This document shows, piece after piece, positions 54,102 through 63,891 of a stretch of 64,000 nt of DNA. The notes under the pieces were generated by a model. It was not told the origin of the DNA, searched no databases, and worked only from the letters and a program-made list of their open reading frames with translations. The stretch covers positions 2,418,001 through 2,482,000 of the forward strand of contig NZ_CP024201.1 in NCBI RefSeq assembly GCF_002749615.1. Reading direction: 5' to 3'. Both the position numbers and the translations under genes were made by a program. This DNA is from Caulobacter mirabilis (GTDB lineage Bacteria; Pseudomonadota; Alphaproteobacteria; Caulobacterales; Caulobacteraceae). How positions within the stretch are numbered: position 1 is the stretch's first letter; each line of letters opens with the position of its first letter.

Positions 54102-55100
54102 ATGGACGCCGCCCTCCTCATCCTGATCTTCCTGATCGGCGTCGCGCTGCTGTTCGACTTCCTGAACGGCCTGCACGACGCCGCCAACTCGATCGCCACC
54201 ATCGTGGCGACGCGCGTGCTGCCGCCGGCCGCCGCCGTCGCCTGGGCCGCCTTCTTCAACTTCATCGCCTTCCTGTTCTTCGGCACCCATGTGGCCAAGA
54301 CCGTCGGCAGCGGCATCATCTCGCCCGAGCTGGTCAGCGACGGGGTGATCTTCGGCGCGCTGATGGGGGCCATCTGCTGGAACCTCATCACCTGGTGGTT
54401 CGGCATCCCCTCCTCCAGCTCCCACGCCCTGATCGGCGGCCTGGTCGGCGCCGGCATCGCCAAGGCCGGCGTGACCGCCATCGTCTGGAAGGGCCTGACC
54501 AAGACCGTCGTCGCCATCGTCCTGTCGCCGGCGATCGGCTTCGTCCTGGCCCTGGTGCTGGTGCTGATCGTCTCATGGCTGTTCGTGAGATCGAACCCGG
54601 CCTGGGCCGACAGAGTGTTCCGGATCATGCAGCTGGTGTCGTCGGCGCTGTACTCCCTCGGCCACGGCGGCAACGACGCCCAGAAGACCATGGGCATCAT
54701 CACCGCCCTGTTGTTCGCCCGCGGCCTGACCGGCGGCAGCTTCGAGGTGCCGTTCTGGGTCGTCATCACCTGCCACGTGGCCATGGGCCTGGGCACGCTG
54801 TTCGGCGGCTGGAAGATCGTCCACACCATGGGCAGCAAGATCACCCGGCTGACGCCGATGCAGGGGTTCTGCGCGGAGACCGGCGGGGCCATCACCCTGT
54901 TCCTCGCCACTCACTTCGGCATTCCCGTCTCGACGACCCAGACCATCACCGGCGCCATCGTCGGGGTGGGCGCGGCCCGTCGCGTCTCGGCCGTCCGCTG
55001 GGGCGTGGCGCAGCAGATCGTCTGGGCCTGGGTCATCACCCTGCCCGCCGCCGGCCTGATGGGCGCGCTGTTCTACGGCGTCAGCCAGCTGTTCAAATGA
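54102..55100 (+). CDS. pit: Low-affinity inorganic phosphate transporter Pit
   Basis: The 332-residue transporter has the PiT signatures LFDFLNGLHDAANSIATIVATR (with the functional aspartate/asparagine) and GHGGNDAQKTMGII in the second half, about ten membrane spans in two inverted repeats. Proton- or cation-coupled phosphate uptake is the family role. Operon with the upstream DUF47 gene. Confidence 0.93.
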   Translation: MDAALLILIFLIGVALLFDFLNGLHDAANSIATIVATRVLPPAAAVAWAAFFNFIAFLFFGTHVAKTVGSGIISPELVSDGVIFGALMGAICWNLITWWFGIPSSSSHALIGGLVGAGIAKAGVTAIVWKGLTKTVVAIVLSPAIGFVLALVLVLIVSWLFVRSNPAWADRVFRIMQLVSSALYSLGHGGNDAQKTMGIITALLFARGLTGGSFEVPFWVVITCHVAMGLGTLFGGWKIVHTMGSKITRLTPMQGFCAETGGAITLFLATHFGIPVSTTQTITGAIVGVGAARRVSAVRWGVAQQIVWAWVITLPAAGLMGALFYGVSQLFK

Positions 55101-55200
55101 CCGCCCGTCGCTTGCCGCAGCCCTGTCCCGGGCGCCTGAAAGACCCCGGCCGCCGCATTTCCGGTTGCGGCGCCGGCGGCCTGGTTTAATCCGGGTCCTG

Positions 55201-55716
55201 ATGATCGAGTCGGGCGCTAAGGGGGAGCGGACCCGCCAGGTGGCGGCGCTCTGCTATCGGACCGTTCCGCGCGTGGAAATCCTTCTGGTGACCTCGCGCG
55301 ACACGGGTCGCTGGGTCACGCCCAAGGGCTGGCCGATGAAGGACCGCATCGACTCCGACGCCGCGGCCCAGGAAGCCTTCGAGGAGGCCGGCGTCCGCGG
55401 CGAAGTGGCCGCCGAGCCGTTCGGCAGTTTCGGCTACGACAAGACCCTGAAATCCGGCGAGGCGCGCTCGATCGTCGCCTCGCTCTATCCGCTGCGCGTC
55501 GAGACCGAGCTGCCCGACTGGCCCGAACGTCGCCAGCGCGCCCGCGTCTGGTTCACCCCTTCCGAGGCCGCCGCCGCGGTGCGGGAGGAGGATCTCGGCG
55601 CCCTGATGCTGGCGTTCGCCGAAACCCACCGTTCGCACGGCTGGCGCACCTGGCCCATTGTCCGGCTGTTCCAGCGGCTGGCCGGCCTGGAATACTCCGC
55701 GCCCGACGCCCGCTAG
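55201..55716 (+). CDS. NUDIX hydrolase with altered box
   Basis: The 171-residue NUDIX protein has WVTPKGWPMKDRIDSDAAAQ and then AFEEAGV. Against the G-x5-E-x7-REUxEExGU consensus, the first glutamate is arginine and the REU arginine is glutamine, while the metal-binding EE pair remains. This form is common in alphaproteobacterial diphosphoinositol-type NUDIX proteins (recollection). The ATG at 55201 is chosen over 55165. Substrate unknown. Confidence 0.8.
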   Translation: MIESGAKGERTRQVAALCYRTVPRVEILLVTSRDTGRWVTPKGWPMKDRIDSDAAAQEAFEEAGVRGEVAAEPFGSFGYDKTLKSGEARSIVASLYPLRVETELPDWPERRQRARVWFTPSEAAAAVREEDLGALMLAFAETHRSHGWRTWPIVRLFQRLAGLEYSAPDAR

Positions 55717-55722
55717 GCGGCG

Positions 55723-56877
55723 TCAGGCCGGGCGGGCGACGAAGGCCGGGTTGCCCGTCAGACCGGCGTAGATCGCCGACAGCCGCTCGAACACCGCGTT
55801 CCAGCCGTGCCGCGCCTCGGCCCTCAGACGCGCGGCTCGGCCGACCTGATCCAGCTCCCGCCCGAACAGGGCGTCGATCGCCTCCGCCATCGCCCGGCCG
55901 TCCGAGCGCGCGGCCAGGACGCCGACCGTGTCGTCCACCGATTCCGCCACGCCGCCCGCCGCCACGCCGACCACCGGCAGGCCGCAGGCCAGGGCTTCCA
56001 GCACGATCAGGCCGAAGGGCTCGGCGTCGTTGGCGTGAACGAAGGCGTCACAGCTGGCCAGCAAACGCGCCAGGCTTTCGGGGCTGCGGACATAGTCCAG
56101 CTGGATGGTGCGGTCCGACGGCGGCGCGCCCGCCCCGGCTCCGATCAACAGCAGCCGATAGGGCGCGCCGAGCCTTTCGGCCGCCTCGACCAGCACGTCC
56201 AGCCGTTTCTCCCGCGCCGGACGGCCGGCGAAGACGAGCAGGCGTTCGCGGGGCGCCAGCCCCAGCTCCCGGCGGACCGCCTGGCGATCGGCCCGGTCGG
56301 GATGGAAGACCTCTGTGTCGACGCCCAGCGGCAGGGCGACAGCGTCCCTCACGCCCGCCTCGATCAGCCGCTCGGCAATGAAGCGGCTGGGCGCCACCGC
56401 CTGGTCGAAGCCGCCATAGATCGTCGCCCAGCGCCTTCGCACCGGCTTCTCCGCCCAATCGCCGATATGCAGGGCGGCCAAGGCGGCCAGGTCCGTATGG
56501 CAGAAACCGACCACCGGCACGCCGAGCCGCTCGCCGGCCTTCTGGGCCGCCAGCCCGGGCGTATAGGGGTCGCCGGCCTCAATGATCGAAGGGCGCTGAC
56601 GGATCAACCGCTCCATCCAGGCGGTCTTTGACAGCGGCCAGCGGTAACCGTCCCCGAACGGCAGCGGCGCGGCGTAGATCGAGACCCGCCCGTGACCGTC
56701 GTAGAAGTCCCGCGGCCCCGGCGCCACCAGGGTATGACGGATCTCGGGACGGTTGCGCGACAGCCAGGCCCGCTTGGCCAGCAGATATCGCTTCACGCCG
56801 CCGCTGCGCGGCGCGAACAGCATGGTGGTGTCGACGAGGCGTGCGGCCCGGCGTACCGGCGCGTCCTGCAAGACCAT
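55723..56877 (-). CDS. GT4-type glycosyltransferase (family 1 fold)
   Basis: The 384-residue GT-B enzyme opens RLVDTTMLFAPRSGGVKRYLL, with the glycine-rich acceptor-side loop, and contains LLVFAGRPAREKRLDVLVEA and the donor-binding EPFGLIVLEALACGLPVVG (E-x7-E). It probably adds a hexose to a lipid or polysaccharide precursor. It is alone, convergent with the NUDIX gene. Confidence 0.85.
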   Translation of the reverse strand: MVLQDAPVRRAARLVDTTMLFAPRSGGVKRYLLAKRAWLSRNRPEIRHTLVAPGPRDFYDGHGRVSIYAAPLPFGDGYRWPLSKTAWMERLIRQRPSIIEAGDPYTPGLAAQKAGERLGVPVVGFCHTDLAALAALHIGDWAEKPVRRRWATIYGGFDQAVAPSRFIAERLIEAGVRDAVALPLGVDTEVFHPDRADRQAVRRELGLAPRERLLVFAGRPAREKRLDVLVEAAERLGAPYRLLLIGAGAGAPPSDRTIQLDYVRSPESLARLLASCDAFVHANDAEPFGLIVLEALACGLPVVGVAAGGVAESVDDTVGVLAARSDGRAMAEAIDALFGRELDQVGRAARLRAEARHGWNAVFERLSAIYAGLTGNPAFVARPA

Positions 56878-56914
56878 GATCCGACAAGCCCGATGACTTG
56901 CCTGTTCTAAGTCC

Positions 56915-57094
56915 TCAGCCGTCGTCCGGTTCCCGTCCCAGGCGAGAGATCCCTCGACGGGCCAAGGCCTCCCGCAGCAGGATCTCGACCTGGGCGTTGA
57001 CGCTGCGCAGCTCGGACGCCGCGAGGCGCTCGATCGTCTCGAGCACCTCGGGCTTAACCCGCATCAGGAATGCACGCTTACTGGGGCTCGCCAC
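56915..57094 (-). CDS. Arc-type ribbon-helix-helix repressor
   Basis: A 59-residue protein starts from GTG, six bp after the SPFH stop. KRAFLMRVKPEVLETIERLA gives the RHH strand and first helix, and SVNAQVEILLREALARR the second helix, as in Arc/Mnt. It is too short for many ORF callers. Paired with the upstream SPFH gene it probably autoregulates the operon through the 16-bp palindrome at 58017-58032. Confidence 0.8.
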   Translation of the reverse strand: MASPSKRAFLMRVKPEVLETIERLAASELRSVNAQVEILLREALARRGISRLGREPDDG

Positions 57095-57100
57095 GCCCGA

Positions 57101-57994
57101 TCACCCGTAGAGCGTGCCGGTGTTGACCACGGGCTGCGCCTCGCGGTCGGCGCAGAGCACGACCAGCAGGTTGGAGACCATCGCGGCCTTCCGCTCCTCG
57201 TCGAGCTCGACGACGCTGCGCTCGCTCAGCTGCTGCAGGGCGCTCTCCACCATGGTCACGGCGCCGGCGACGATCTTCTGGCGCGCGGCCAGGACCGCCT
57301 CGGCCTGCTGGCGCTTGAGCATGGCGCCCGCGATTTCCGGCGCGTAGGCCAGGTGCATCAGATGGGTCTCGTCGATGGCGATGCCGGCCACGGCGACGCG
57401 GGTCTGGAGGTCCTCCTTCAGCCGCTCGCCGACGATCTCGGCGTCGGCGCGCAAGGTCGGCTCGTCGTCCTCGGCGTGGTCGTAGCTGTAGTGCCGGGCG
57501 ACCTCGCGCAGGGCGGTCTCGATCTGGATATTGATGAAGGCGGCGTAGTCGTCGACGTCGAACAGGGCCTGGGCCGAGTCGGCGACCCGCCAGACGACGT
57601 TGGCGGCGATTTCGATCGGATTGCCGCGCTTGTCGTTCACTTTCAGCGTCTCGCTGGTGACGTTGCGGACCCGCAGGCTGATCTTCTTGCGGCCGTACCA
57701 GGGCAGCACCCAGCGCAGGCCGGTGACGCGGTCGGTGCCCTTGTAGTTGCCGAACAGCGTGATGGCCGCGCCCTCGTTGGGCTGCAGCGTGTAGAATCCG
57801 GCCAGCCCGAAGGCGGCGAGGACGACGGTCACGATGCCCGCCACGCCCAGCGGCGTGCCGCCCGGCTCGCCGACATGGGGAACAGCCCAGACCCCGGCGG
57901 CCAGGATCACCAGCAGTACGAGCAGGATCAGCCCGCCGTTCATGCCCCCGCCGACGCGTTCGACGGTGCGGTTGATGCTTGCGTGTTCGGCCAT
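57101..57994 (-). CDS. SPFH/Band-7 domain membrane protein
   Basis: The 297-residue protein starts at the ATG at 57994 with GGAGGGG upstream. Two N-terminal hydrophobic spans ([34 protein letters not shown]) are followed by an SPFH core ([43 protein letters not shown]) and a C-terminal helix rich in [20 protein letters not shown] proteins form membrane ring scaffolds. It is paired with a small RHH repressor gene and has an operator-overlapped promoter. Confidence 0.85.
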   Translation of the reverse strand: MAEHASINRTVERVGGGMNGGLILLVLLVILAAGVWAVPHVGEPGGTPLGVAGIVTVVLAAFGLAGFYTLQPNEGAAITLFGNYKGTDRVTGLRWVLPWYGRKKISLRVRNVTSETLKVNDKRGNPIEIAANVVWRVADSAQALFDVDDYAAFINIQIETALREVARHYSYDHAEDDEPTLRADAEIVGERLKEDLQTRVAVAGIAIDETHLMHLAYAPEIAGAMLKRQQAEAVLAARQKIVAGAVTMVESALQQLSERSVVELDEERKAAMVSNLLVVLCADREAQPVVNTGTLYG

Positions 57995-58016
57995 CGGCCC
58001 CTCCAGAAGTGTTAGC

Positions 58017-58047
58017 AAAGTGATATCACTTTTGGTCCGAACGTCAA
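58017..58047 (-). promoter_or_regulatory. SPFH-RHH operon promoter with perfect 16-bp operator
   Basis: On the minus strand TTGACG (58047-58042) and TATCAC (58025-58020) are 16 bp apart. AAAGTGATATCACTTT at 58017-58032 is a perfect palindrome covering the -10, 23 bp upstream of the SPFH ATG, so a bound dimer would block initiation. The co-transcribed RHH protein is the likely ligand. Confidence 0.7.
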
Positions 58048-58105
58048 TCTCGCTTGCGCGCCCGGCCCGACGCCGGCTAGTCGGCCCGGTCGAAGAGGAG
58101 CGCCC

Positions 58106-59365
58106 ATGGCCCGAATTCTGTTCGCCACCTGGGAAGGCGGCGGTCACGTCCAGCCGATGCTGATGGTCGCTGCGGGCCTCCAGGCTCGCGGGCACGATGT
58201 CCTGGTGCTCAGCGACGCCTGCAACGCCCCCGACGCCGACGCCTTCACCCTTCCCTTCCGGGCCTGGCGCGCCGCGCCGTCGAGAACCGACAAGTCCCGC
58301 GACAGCGACCTGCTGCGCGACTGGGAGGCGACAACCCCGCTGGAGGGGATTCAGCGGCTCTGCGATCGCCTGATGATCGGCCCGGCCGCCCGCTACGCCC
58401 AGGACGTGCGCGAAACGCTGCAGACCTTCCCCGCCGACCTGATCGTCAGCCAGGAACTGCTGTTCGGGGTCATGATCGCGGCGGAGGCGGCGAACATTCC
58501 GCTGGCGCTGTTCGCGGCCAACATCTGGTCCCTGCCCACCCTTCCCGGCGTACCGCCGTTCGGCGCCGGCATGGCCGCACCGCAGAGCGACGCCGACATC
58601 GAGATGCAGGCGGGATTGCGCGGCGTCCTGATCCAGCTGTTCGACATGGCGTTGCCGGGGCTGAACGCGGCCCGCGCCGGCCTCGGCCTGGCCGCCCTGC
58701 CGACCCTGTTCGATCAGACCCGCGTCGCACGGAAGATCCTGCTGGGCGCCAGTCAGGCGTTCGACTTCGCGCCGGACGCCTTGGCCGAGCCGTTCCTCTA
58801 TGTCGGCCCCTATCTGAGCGACCCGATCGGCGTGGCCGACTGGACCTCGCCCTGGAGCGCCGACGACCCGCGGCCGCTCGTCGTCGTGACCTCCTCGACC
58901 CTCTACGAGGCGCAGGAGGACATTCTGGCGCGCATCATCGCCGCCCTGAAGGCGATGGACCTCCGGGCCGTGGTCACCTTGGGACCCGCGGTGGATCCGG
59001 ACGACTTCACGGGCTCCGAAAACGTCCACATCGTCCGCAGCGCGCCGCACGGCCTGCTGTTCGACCAGGCCGAAGCCGTGGTCAGCCACGGCGGTCACGG
59101 TTCGGTGCTGCGCCCGCTGATGGCGGGCAAGCCGCAGTTGGTCATCCCCGCCGTCCGCGACCAGCGCGACAACGCCATCCGGCTCGTCAGCCGCGAGGCT
59201 GGGCTGATGCTCGAGCGTTCCGCTGAACCGGAGGCGATCCGCGATGCGGTCGATCAGCTGCTGAAGAGCCCCCGGCTCAAGGCCTCGGCCCGGAATCTCG
59301 GCCAGTCCGTGGCCGCCGACGCCGCCGGCCGATCGGCCGAGGACGCGATCGAAGCCCTGCTCTAG
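58106..59365 (+). CDS. MGT/UGT-family glycosyltransferase
   Basis: The 419-residue GT1 enzyme has the N-terminal acceptor domain (RILFATWEGGGHVQPMLMVA) and the C-terminal donor motif VVSHGGHGSVLRPLMAGKPQLVIP with a QRDNA segment, as in macrolide- and sterol-type glucosyltransferases. It probably glycosylates a small hydrophobic acceptor. It overlaps the convergent PAP2 gene by four bases. Confidence 0.85.
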   Translation: MARILFATWEGGGHVQPMLMVAAGLQARGHDVLVLSDACNAPDADAFTLPFRAWRAAPSRTDKSRDSDLLRDWEATTPLEGIQRLCDRLMIGPAARYAQDVRETLQTFPADLIVSQELLFGVMIAAEAANIPLALFAANIWSLPTLPGVPPFGAGMAAPQSDADIEMQAGLRGVLIQLFDMALPGLNAARAGLGLAALPTLFDQTRVARKILLGASQAFDFAPDALAEPFLYVGPYLSDPIGVADWTSPWSADDPRPLVVVTSSTLYEAQEDILARIIAALKAMDLRAVVTLGPAVDPDDFTGSENVHIVRSAPHGLLFDQAEAVVSHGGHGSVLRPLMAGKPQLVIPAVRDQRDNAIRLVSREAGLMLERSAEPEAIRDAVDQLLKSPRLKASARNLGQSVAADAAGRSAEDAIEALL

Positions 59366-60438
59366 CGGGCCAGCCGTCGCTCCAGCCCTCCGACGCCGAA
59401 CCAGATGGCGACGGTGGCGAGGACGGCCACATAGCCGTCCAGGGCGTAGTGCCAGCCCAGATGCACCGAGCCGGCCATGGTGATCACGAGAAACGCCGTG
59501 GCCAGCCAGCCCCAGCGCCGGTCGATCGCCCAGGCGGTCAGGGCGAACAGCGTCGCCATGGAGACGTGGAGGCTCGGGAAGGCCGAAATGCCGGTGCCCA
59601 GTTGGGTCCTGCCCTGCTCATGCAGGGTCCACAGCATGTGCTGCAGGTCGAAGCTGGAGTAGGCCATGCCCTTGCTGAAGCCGAGATACTGCTCCTGCGC
59701 GCCGAAACGGACCAGGTCGCCGGTCACCTCGCCGTAGTAGACCGGCCCGGCCGACAGGAAGAGCCCCGCCATCAGATTCCCGATCAGCACCCAGCACAGC
59801 ACATAGGTGACGAAGAACCGGATGCGCAGATGCTCCAACCGCCGCGAGAGGGCCAGCAGGGTGGTGAAGACGCAGAGCGCCGTGACCCAGCCCAGGGTGT
59901 AGATCAGCTGCAGAATCCGGGTGACCCAATGGTGGCCGAGCAGCGGCTGGAGCCAGAGCCAGGGATCCCGCCCGCCGTGCAGAGCCTTGTCGGCCATCGC
60001 CAGGGCTTGGTCCCACTGGAAGGGACTGAGGTCGGCCAGCATGTTCTTCACGGCGGTGAACGAGCCATGGAGCAGGATCAGCGCCAGGATCAGGCACAGG
60101 GCCGCCGGGACCCGCGGATTGAGCACGTCGGGCGCCCGCAGGCGCAGGTGGGCGATCCTGCGCCCCTTCCCCGCCATCAGGCAGGGCGGCGCCTCCACCG
60201 CCAGCAGATACAACGCCAGCACGGCCGCCACGCCGGGCAGCCACACCCCGAGATAGGCGAAGAACACCAGCTTTTCCGGCGCGCCGAGCGTCCAGGCCAG
60301 GATGGCGGCTCCCAGGACATGCAACGCTATGGCGAGATAGATCAGCCGATCCTTGGCGATCTCCGACCAGACCGCGCGCAGGTAGGCCTTGTCGGTCCAG
60401 GCCGACGCCCCCGTCCGGACTGAGGATAGCTCGCTCAA
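59362..60438 (-). CDS. PAP2-superfamily membrane protein
   Basis: The product is about 358 residues from a TTG at 60438 (GAGAGGGGG about ten bases before), or 384 from a TTG at 60516; no ATG is available and the start is uncertain. It has many hydrophobic spans and the PAP2 active-site set SAFPSLHVSMA and HLGWHYALDGY in its C-terminal third, arranged as in Aur1/inositolphosphotransferase-like members. It may hydrolyse a lipid phosphate or transfer a headgroup. Confidence 0.75.
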   Translation of the reverse strand: MSELSSVRTGASAWTDKAYLRAVWSEIAKDRLIYLAIALHVLGAAILAWTLGAPEKLVFFAYLGVWLPGVAAVLALYLLAVEAPPCLMAGKGRRIAHLRLRAPDVLNPRVPAALCLILALILLHGSFTAVKNMLADLSPFQWDQALAMADKALHGGRDPWLWLQPLLGHHWVTRILQLIYTLGWVTALCVFTTLLALSRRLEHLRIRFFVTYVLCWVLIGNLMAGLFLSAGPVYYGEVTGDLVRFGAQEQYLGFSKGMAYSSFDLQHMLWTLHEQGRTQLGTGISAFPSLHVSMATLFALTAWAIDRRWGWLATAFLVITMAGSVHLGWHYALDGYVAVLATVAIWFGVGGLERRLAR

Positions 60439-60546
60439 CCTCGACGCCCCCTCTCCCCGCGGCGAGCGCGGGATCCAGTGGTGAATCGAGCTTAACGCTC
60501 CGTGCGCGGAGAGCAATGGCTGCTTCGAAACGGCCTTGGGGAGAGA

Positions 60547-60623
60547 TGGTGGGCGGCGACGGGTTCGAACCGCCGACCCTCTCGGTGTAAACGAGATGCT
60601 CTGACCAGCTGAGCTAGCCGCCC
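60547..60623 (-). tRNA. tRNA-Val (TAC)
   Basis: Read on the minus strand a complete cloverleaf is present: acceptor GGGCGGC pairing with GCCGCCC, D arm GCTCAGCTGGTCAGAGC, anticodon stem-loop CTCGTTTACACCGAG with anticodon TAC, T arm GGCGGTTCGAACCCGTC, discriminator A and an encoded CCA. Confidence 0.95.
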
Positions 60624-60690
60624 ATGCACGTCGGTGCGTGCGGAGGGGGTCTTTAGCGTCGCCTCGACGCCAATGAAAGCCGTCCTCCAG

Positions 60691-60728
60691 AAAAACGGAA
60701 GCGGCCGCCCCGTCCCGAGCGGCCGCCT
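60691..60728 (-). terminator. Rho-independent terminator of hup
   Basis: On the minus strand a ten- to eleven-pair stem built on GGCGGCCGCT is followed by CCG and a run of five T. It lies 27 bp after the hup stop. A matching position is expected for a strongly expressed small gene. Confidence 0.8.
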
Positions 60729-60754
60729 CTCAGTCCCGAACCGGAACGGCGGTG

Positions 60755-61030
60755 TCAGCCGTTCAGGGCCGACTTCAGGCCTTCGCCGACCTGGAAGCGG
60801 GCGGTCTTCGACGCCGGACGAGCGACGGTCGCGCCGGTGCGCGGGTTGCGCGCGGTGCCGGCGGCGCGGCTGACCGCCTTGAAGGTGCCGAAGCCGACCA
60901 GGCGGACGTCGTCGCCCTTCTTCAGCGAGCCGGTCACAGCATCGGTGAAGGCCTGCAGAGCCGCAGCAGCCTGCGTCTTGGTGAGACCGGCGCCATCGGC
61001 GATGGCGGCGACCAGTTCGGCCTTGGTCAT
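60755..61030 (-). CDS. hup: DNA-binding protein HU
   Basis: The 91-residue histone-like protein has MTKAELVAAIADGAGLTKTQ, the dimer core DAVTGSLKKGDDVRLVGFGTF and the DNA-arm motif ARNPRTGATV. It compacts and bends DNA as a homodimer. ATG start with GGAGAA upstream; the longer in-frame ORF is not needed. It sits between lon and tRNA-Val. Confidence 0.96.
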   Translation of the reverse strand: MTKAELVAAIADGAGLTKTQAAAALQAFTDAVTGSLKKGDDVRLVGFGTFKAVSRAAGTARNPRTGATVARPASKTARFQVGEGLKSALNG

Positions 61031-61133
61031 GGAATTCTCCCAGCCAGAATGTTGTGCGGCGCCGCATCCCCCCAGGGGCGAGCCCAGCGCCAGCAAAGGA
61101 TTATGGAGGAAGGCGAAATCGCGTCAAACGAAA

Positions 61134-61160
61134 GGCCGCCCGGGTTTCGCCCGGACGGCC
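61134..61160 (-). terminator. Terminator hairpin after lon
   Basis: GGCCGCCCGGG and CCCGGACGGCC form an 11-position stem with one mismatch and a 5-base loop, followed on the minus strand by TTTCGTTTG. It lies 45 bp beyond the lon stop and separates lon from hup. Confidence 0.7.
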
Positions 61161-61205
61161 CAAATTAACGGTGATAACTAGACCTTCGCCCAGGCGAGGC
61201 CCGGG

Positions 61206-63605
61206 TTAGTGGGTCACGACCGCGTCAACGTCCCCTTCGTCCGCCTTCGCAGGCGCAGCAACGGGTTCCTCGGATTCGTTCCACTCGATCGGCGTCAGAG
61301 GCTGGGTCAGGGCCCGGGCGAGCACCTCGTCGATCGTCGAAACCGGCACGATCTCCAGCGCCGTCTTCACGTTCTCGGGGATGTCGGCGAGGTCCTTCTC
61401 GTTCTCCTGCGGGATCAGCACGGTCTTGATGCCCGAGCGCAGAGCCGCGAGCAGCTTCTCCTTCAGGCCGCCGATGGCGGTGACCCGGCCGCGCAGGGTG
61501 ATCTCGCCGGTCATGGCGATGTCCTTGCGGATCGGGTTCCCGGTCAGGACCGAGACCATGGCCGTGGCCATGGCCGCGCCGGCCGAGGGTCCGTCTTTGG
61601 GCGTGGCGCCGTCCGGCACGTGGACGTGGATGTCGGTCCGGTCGAACACCGTCGGCTTGATGCCGAAGTGCGGCGCCCGGGAGCGGACATAGCTGTTCGC
61701 CGCCGAGATCGACTCCTTCATCACGTCCTTCAGGTTGCCGGTGATGGACATCCGGCCCTTGCCCGGCATGCGGACGGCCTCGATCGTGAGGATGTCGCCG
61801 CCGAACTCGGTCCAGGCCAGGCCGGTGACGATGCCGACCTGATCTTCCTCGTCCGTCTCGCCGTAGCGGAACTTGCGGACGCCCGCGTACTTGGCCAGCC
61901 GTTCGTCGTCGATGGTGATCGAGGCGACGTTCTCACGGGCCAGATCGCGCACGACCTTCCGCGCCAGGTTGCCCAGCTCCCGCTCCAGCGACCGCACGCC
62001 GGCTTCCCGGGTGTAGTAGCGGATCAGGTCGCGGATCGCGGCTTCCGGAACGATGAACTCCTCGTCCTTCAGGCCGTGATCCTTGGCCAGCTTGGGCAGC
62101 ACGTGCCGGATGGCGATCTGCACCTTCTCATCCTCGGTGTAGCCGGGGATGCGGATGATCTCCATGCGGTCCAGCAGCGGCTGGGGCATGTTCAGGCTGT
62201 TGGCCGTGGTGACGAACATCGTCTGGCTCAGGTCGTAGTCGACCTCCAGGTAATGGTCGTTGAACGTGCTGTTCTGGGCCGGGTCCAAGACCTCGAGCAG
62301 CGCGGCCGAGGGGTCGCCCCGATAGTCGCTGCCCATCTTGTCGATCTCGTCCAGCAGGAAGAACGGGTCGACCTGCTTGGCCTTCTTCATCGACTGGATG
62401 ATCTTGCCCGGCATGGAGCCGATGTAGGTCCGGCGGTGACCGCGGATCTCGGCCTCGTCCCGCACGCCGCCCAGCGACAGCCGCACGAACTCGCGGTTCG
62501 TCGCCTTGGCGATGGACTTGCCCAGCGAGGTCTTGCCGACGCCCGGAGGGCCGACGAGGCACAGGATCGGGCCCTTCAGCGAGTTGGTCCGGGCCTGGAC
62601 GGCCAGGTACTCGAGGATCCGCTCCTTCACCTTCTCCAGGCCGTAGTGATCCTCGTCGAGGATCGATTCGGCCTTCACCAGGTCGATCTTCTTGGCCTTG
62701 GCCTTGCCCCACGGGATCGACAGCAGCCAATCCAGATAGTTCCGGACCACCGTGCTCTCGGCGGACATCGGGCTCATGTTGCGCAGCTTCTTCAGCTCGC
62801 CCTCGGCCTTGGCCCGCGCTTCCTTGGACAGCTTCGTCTTCTTGATGCGCTTTTCGAGCTCGAGCAGCTCGTCGCGACCGTCGTCCTGGTCGCCCAGCTC
62901 ACGCTGGATCGCCTTCATCTGCTCGTTGAGATAGTACTCGCGCTGGGTCTTCTCCATCTGGCGCTTCACGCGCGAGCGGATCTTCTTCTCGACCTGCAGG
63001 ACGCTGATCTCGCCTTCCATCAGGGCGAAGACCTTCTCCAGGCGCTTCACCACGTCGAAGATCTCGAGCAGCTGCTGCTTGTCGCCGATCTTCACCGACA
63101 GGTGGGCGGCGATGGAATCGGCCAGCTTGCCGGGCTCGGCGATCTGCGGGATCGAGGCCAGGGCCTCGGGCGGGATCTTCTTGTTGAGCTTGACGTAGTT
63201 CTCGAACTGCTCGGCCACGGCGCGCGACAGGGCCTCGGCCTCATGCTCCTCGCCGGCGTCCTCGGCGATCTCGGCCGCCTCGGCTTCGTAGTAGTCCTCG
63301 CGGGTGGTGAACTTGACCACGGCGGCGCGGGTCTTGCCCTCCACCAGCACCTTCACGGTGCCGTCCGGCAGCTTGAGCAGCTGCAGCACCGTGGCGATCA
63401 CCCCGACGTCGTAGATGTCGTCGGTGGCGGGATCGTCATCGGCGGAGTTCTTCTGGGTGGCCAGAAGGATCTGCTTGTCGGTGCGCATGACCTCTTCGAG
63501 CGCGCGCACGGACTTGTCGCGTCCCACGAACAGCGGGACGACCATATGGGGAAACACCACGATGTCCCGCAGCGGCAACACCGGAAGCGTACGGATGTCG
63601 GTCAT
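61206..63605 (-). CDS. lon: ATP-dependent protease Lon
   Basis: The 799-residue protease has the N-terminal substrate domain ([20 protein letters not shown]), AAA+ motor with Walker [10 protein letters not shown] and Walker [11 protein letters not shown], and the C-terminal protease with the serine in [14 protein letters not shown] and the lysine downstream ([13 protein letters not shown]). In Caulobacter Lon degrades DnaA, CcrM and SciP, tying it to the cell cycle. Start ATG with GAGGAGA upstream. A heat-shock-like promoter precedes it. The acidic C-terminal tail is slightly extended. Confidence 0.97.
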   Translation of the reverse strand: MTDIRTLPVLPLRDIVVFPHMVVPLFVGRDKSVRALEEVMRTDKQILLATQKNSADDDPATDDIYDVGVIATVLQLLKLPDGTVKVLVEGKTRAAVVKFTTREDYYEAEAAEIAEDAGEEHEAEALSRAVAEQFENYVKLNKKIPPEALASIPQIAEPGKLADSIAAHLSVKIGDKQQLLEIFDVVKRLEKVFALMEGEISVLQVEKKIRSRVKRQMEKTQREYYLNEQMKAIQRELGDQDDGRDELLELEKRIKKTKLSKEARAKAEGELKKLRNMSPMSAESTVVRNYLDWLLSIPWGKAKAKKIDLVKAESILDEDHYGLEKVKERILEYLAVQARTNSLKGPILCLVGPPGVGKTSLGKSIAKATNREFVRLSLGGVRDEAEIRGHRRTYIGSMPGKIIQSMKKAKQVDPFFLLDEIDKMGSDYRGDPSAALLEVLDPAQNSTFNDHYLEVDYDLSQTMFVTTANSLNMPQPLLDRMEIIRIPGYTEDEKVQIAIRHVLPKLAKDHGLKDEEFIVPEAAIRDLIRYYTREAGVRSLERELGNLARKVVRDLARENVASITIDDERLAKYAGVRKFRYGETDEEDQVGIVTGLAWTEFGGDILTIEAVRMPGKGRMSITGNLKDVMKESISAANSYVRSRAPHFGIKPTVFDRTDIHVHVPDGATPKDGPSAGAAMATAMVSVLTGNPIRKDIAMTGEITLRGRVTAIGGLKEKLLAALRSGIKTVLIPQENEKDLADIPENVKTALEIVPVSTIDEVLARALTQPLTPIEWNESEEPVAAPAKADEGDVDAVVTH

Positions 63606-63680
63606 TCCAATCTCCTCGGCGCGGCCCGGAAGCGGCGCCGCGCTGGCCCGACAACGGAACGGTCGGGCCCTTACAGCAAG

Positions 63681-63710
63681 ATATGTGGCCGCTTTGCGCG
63701 TCTGTTCAAG
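63681..63710 (-). promoter_or_regulatory. Heat-shock-type (sigma32-like) promoter of lon
   Basis: On the minus strand CTTGAA (63710-63705) and CCACATAT (63688-63681) are separated by 16 bp, close to the sigma32 pattern CTTGAA / CCCCATnT. The predicted start leaves a leader of about 70 bases before lon. Heat-shock control of lon is well established in proteobacteria. Confidence 0.5.
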
Positions 63711-63891
63711 TTTGACGGTCCCTATGCCCCGGGCAAGCCGTCATCAGCCCACAACTTTCGTCACGTTTCCGACATGAGCGTGCGCTAGCGAAATGCAATT
63801 GCGAGTCGCTTGCATTATTAACACCCCTCCCCTAGAGAACGCCCGTTCGCGGCCGATCTGACCGCTTCGTATCGGGCCGCTGGGGGTTTCC

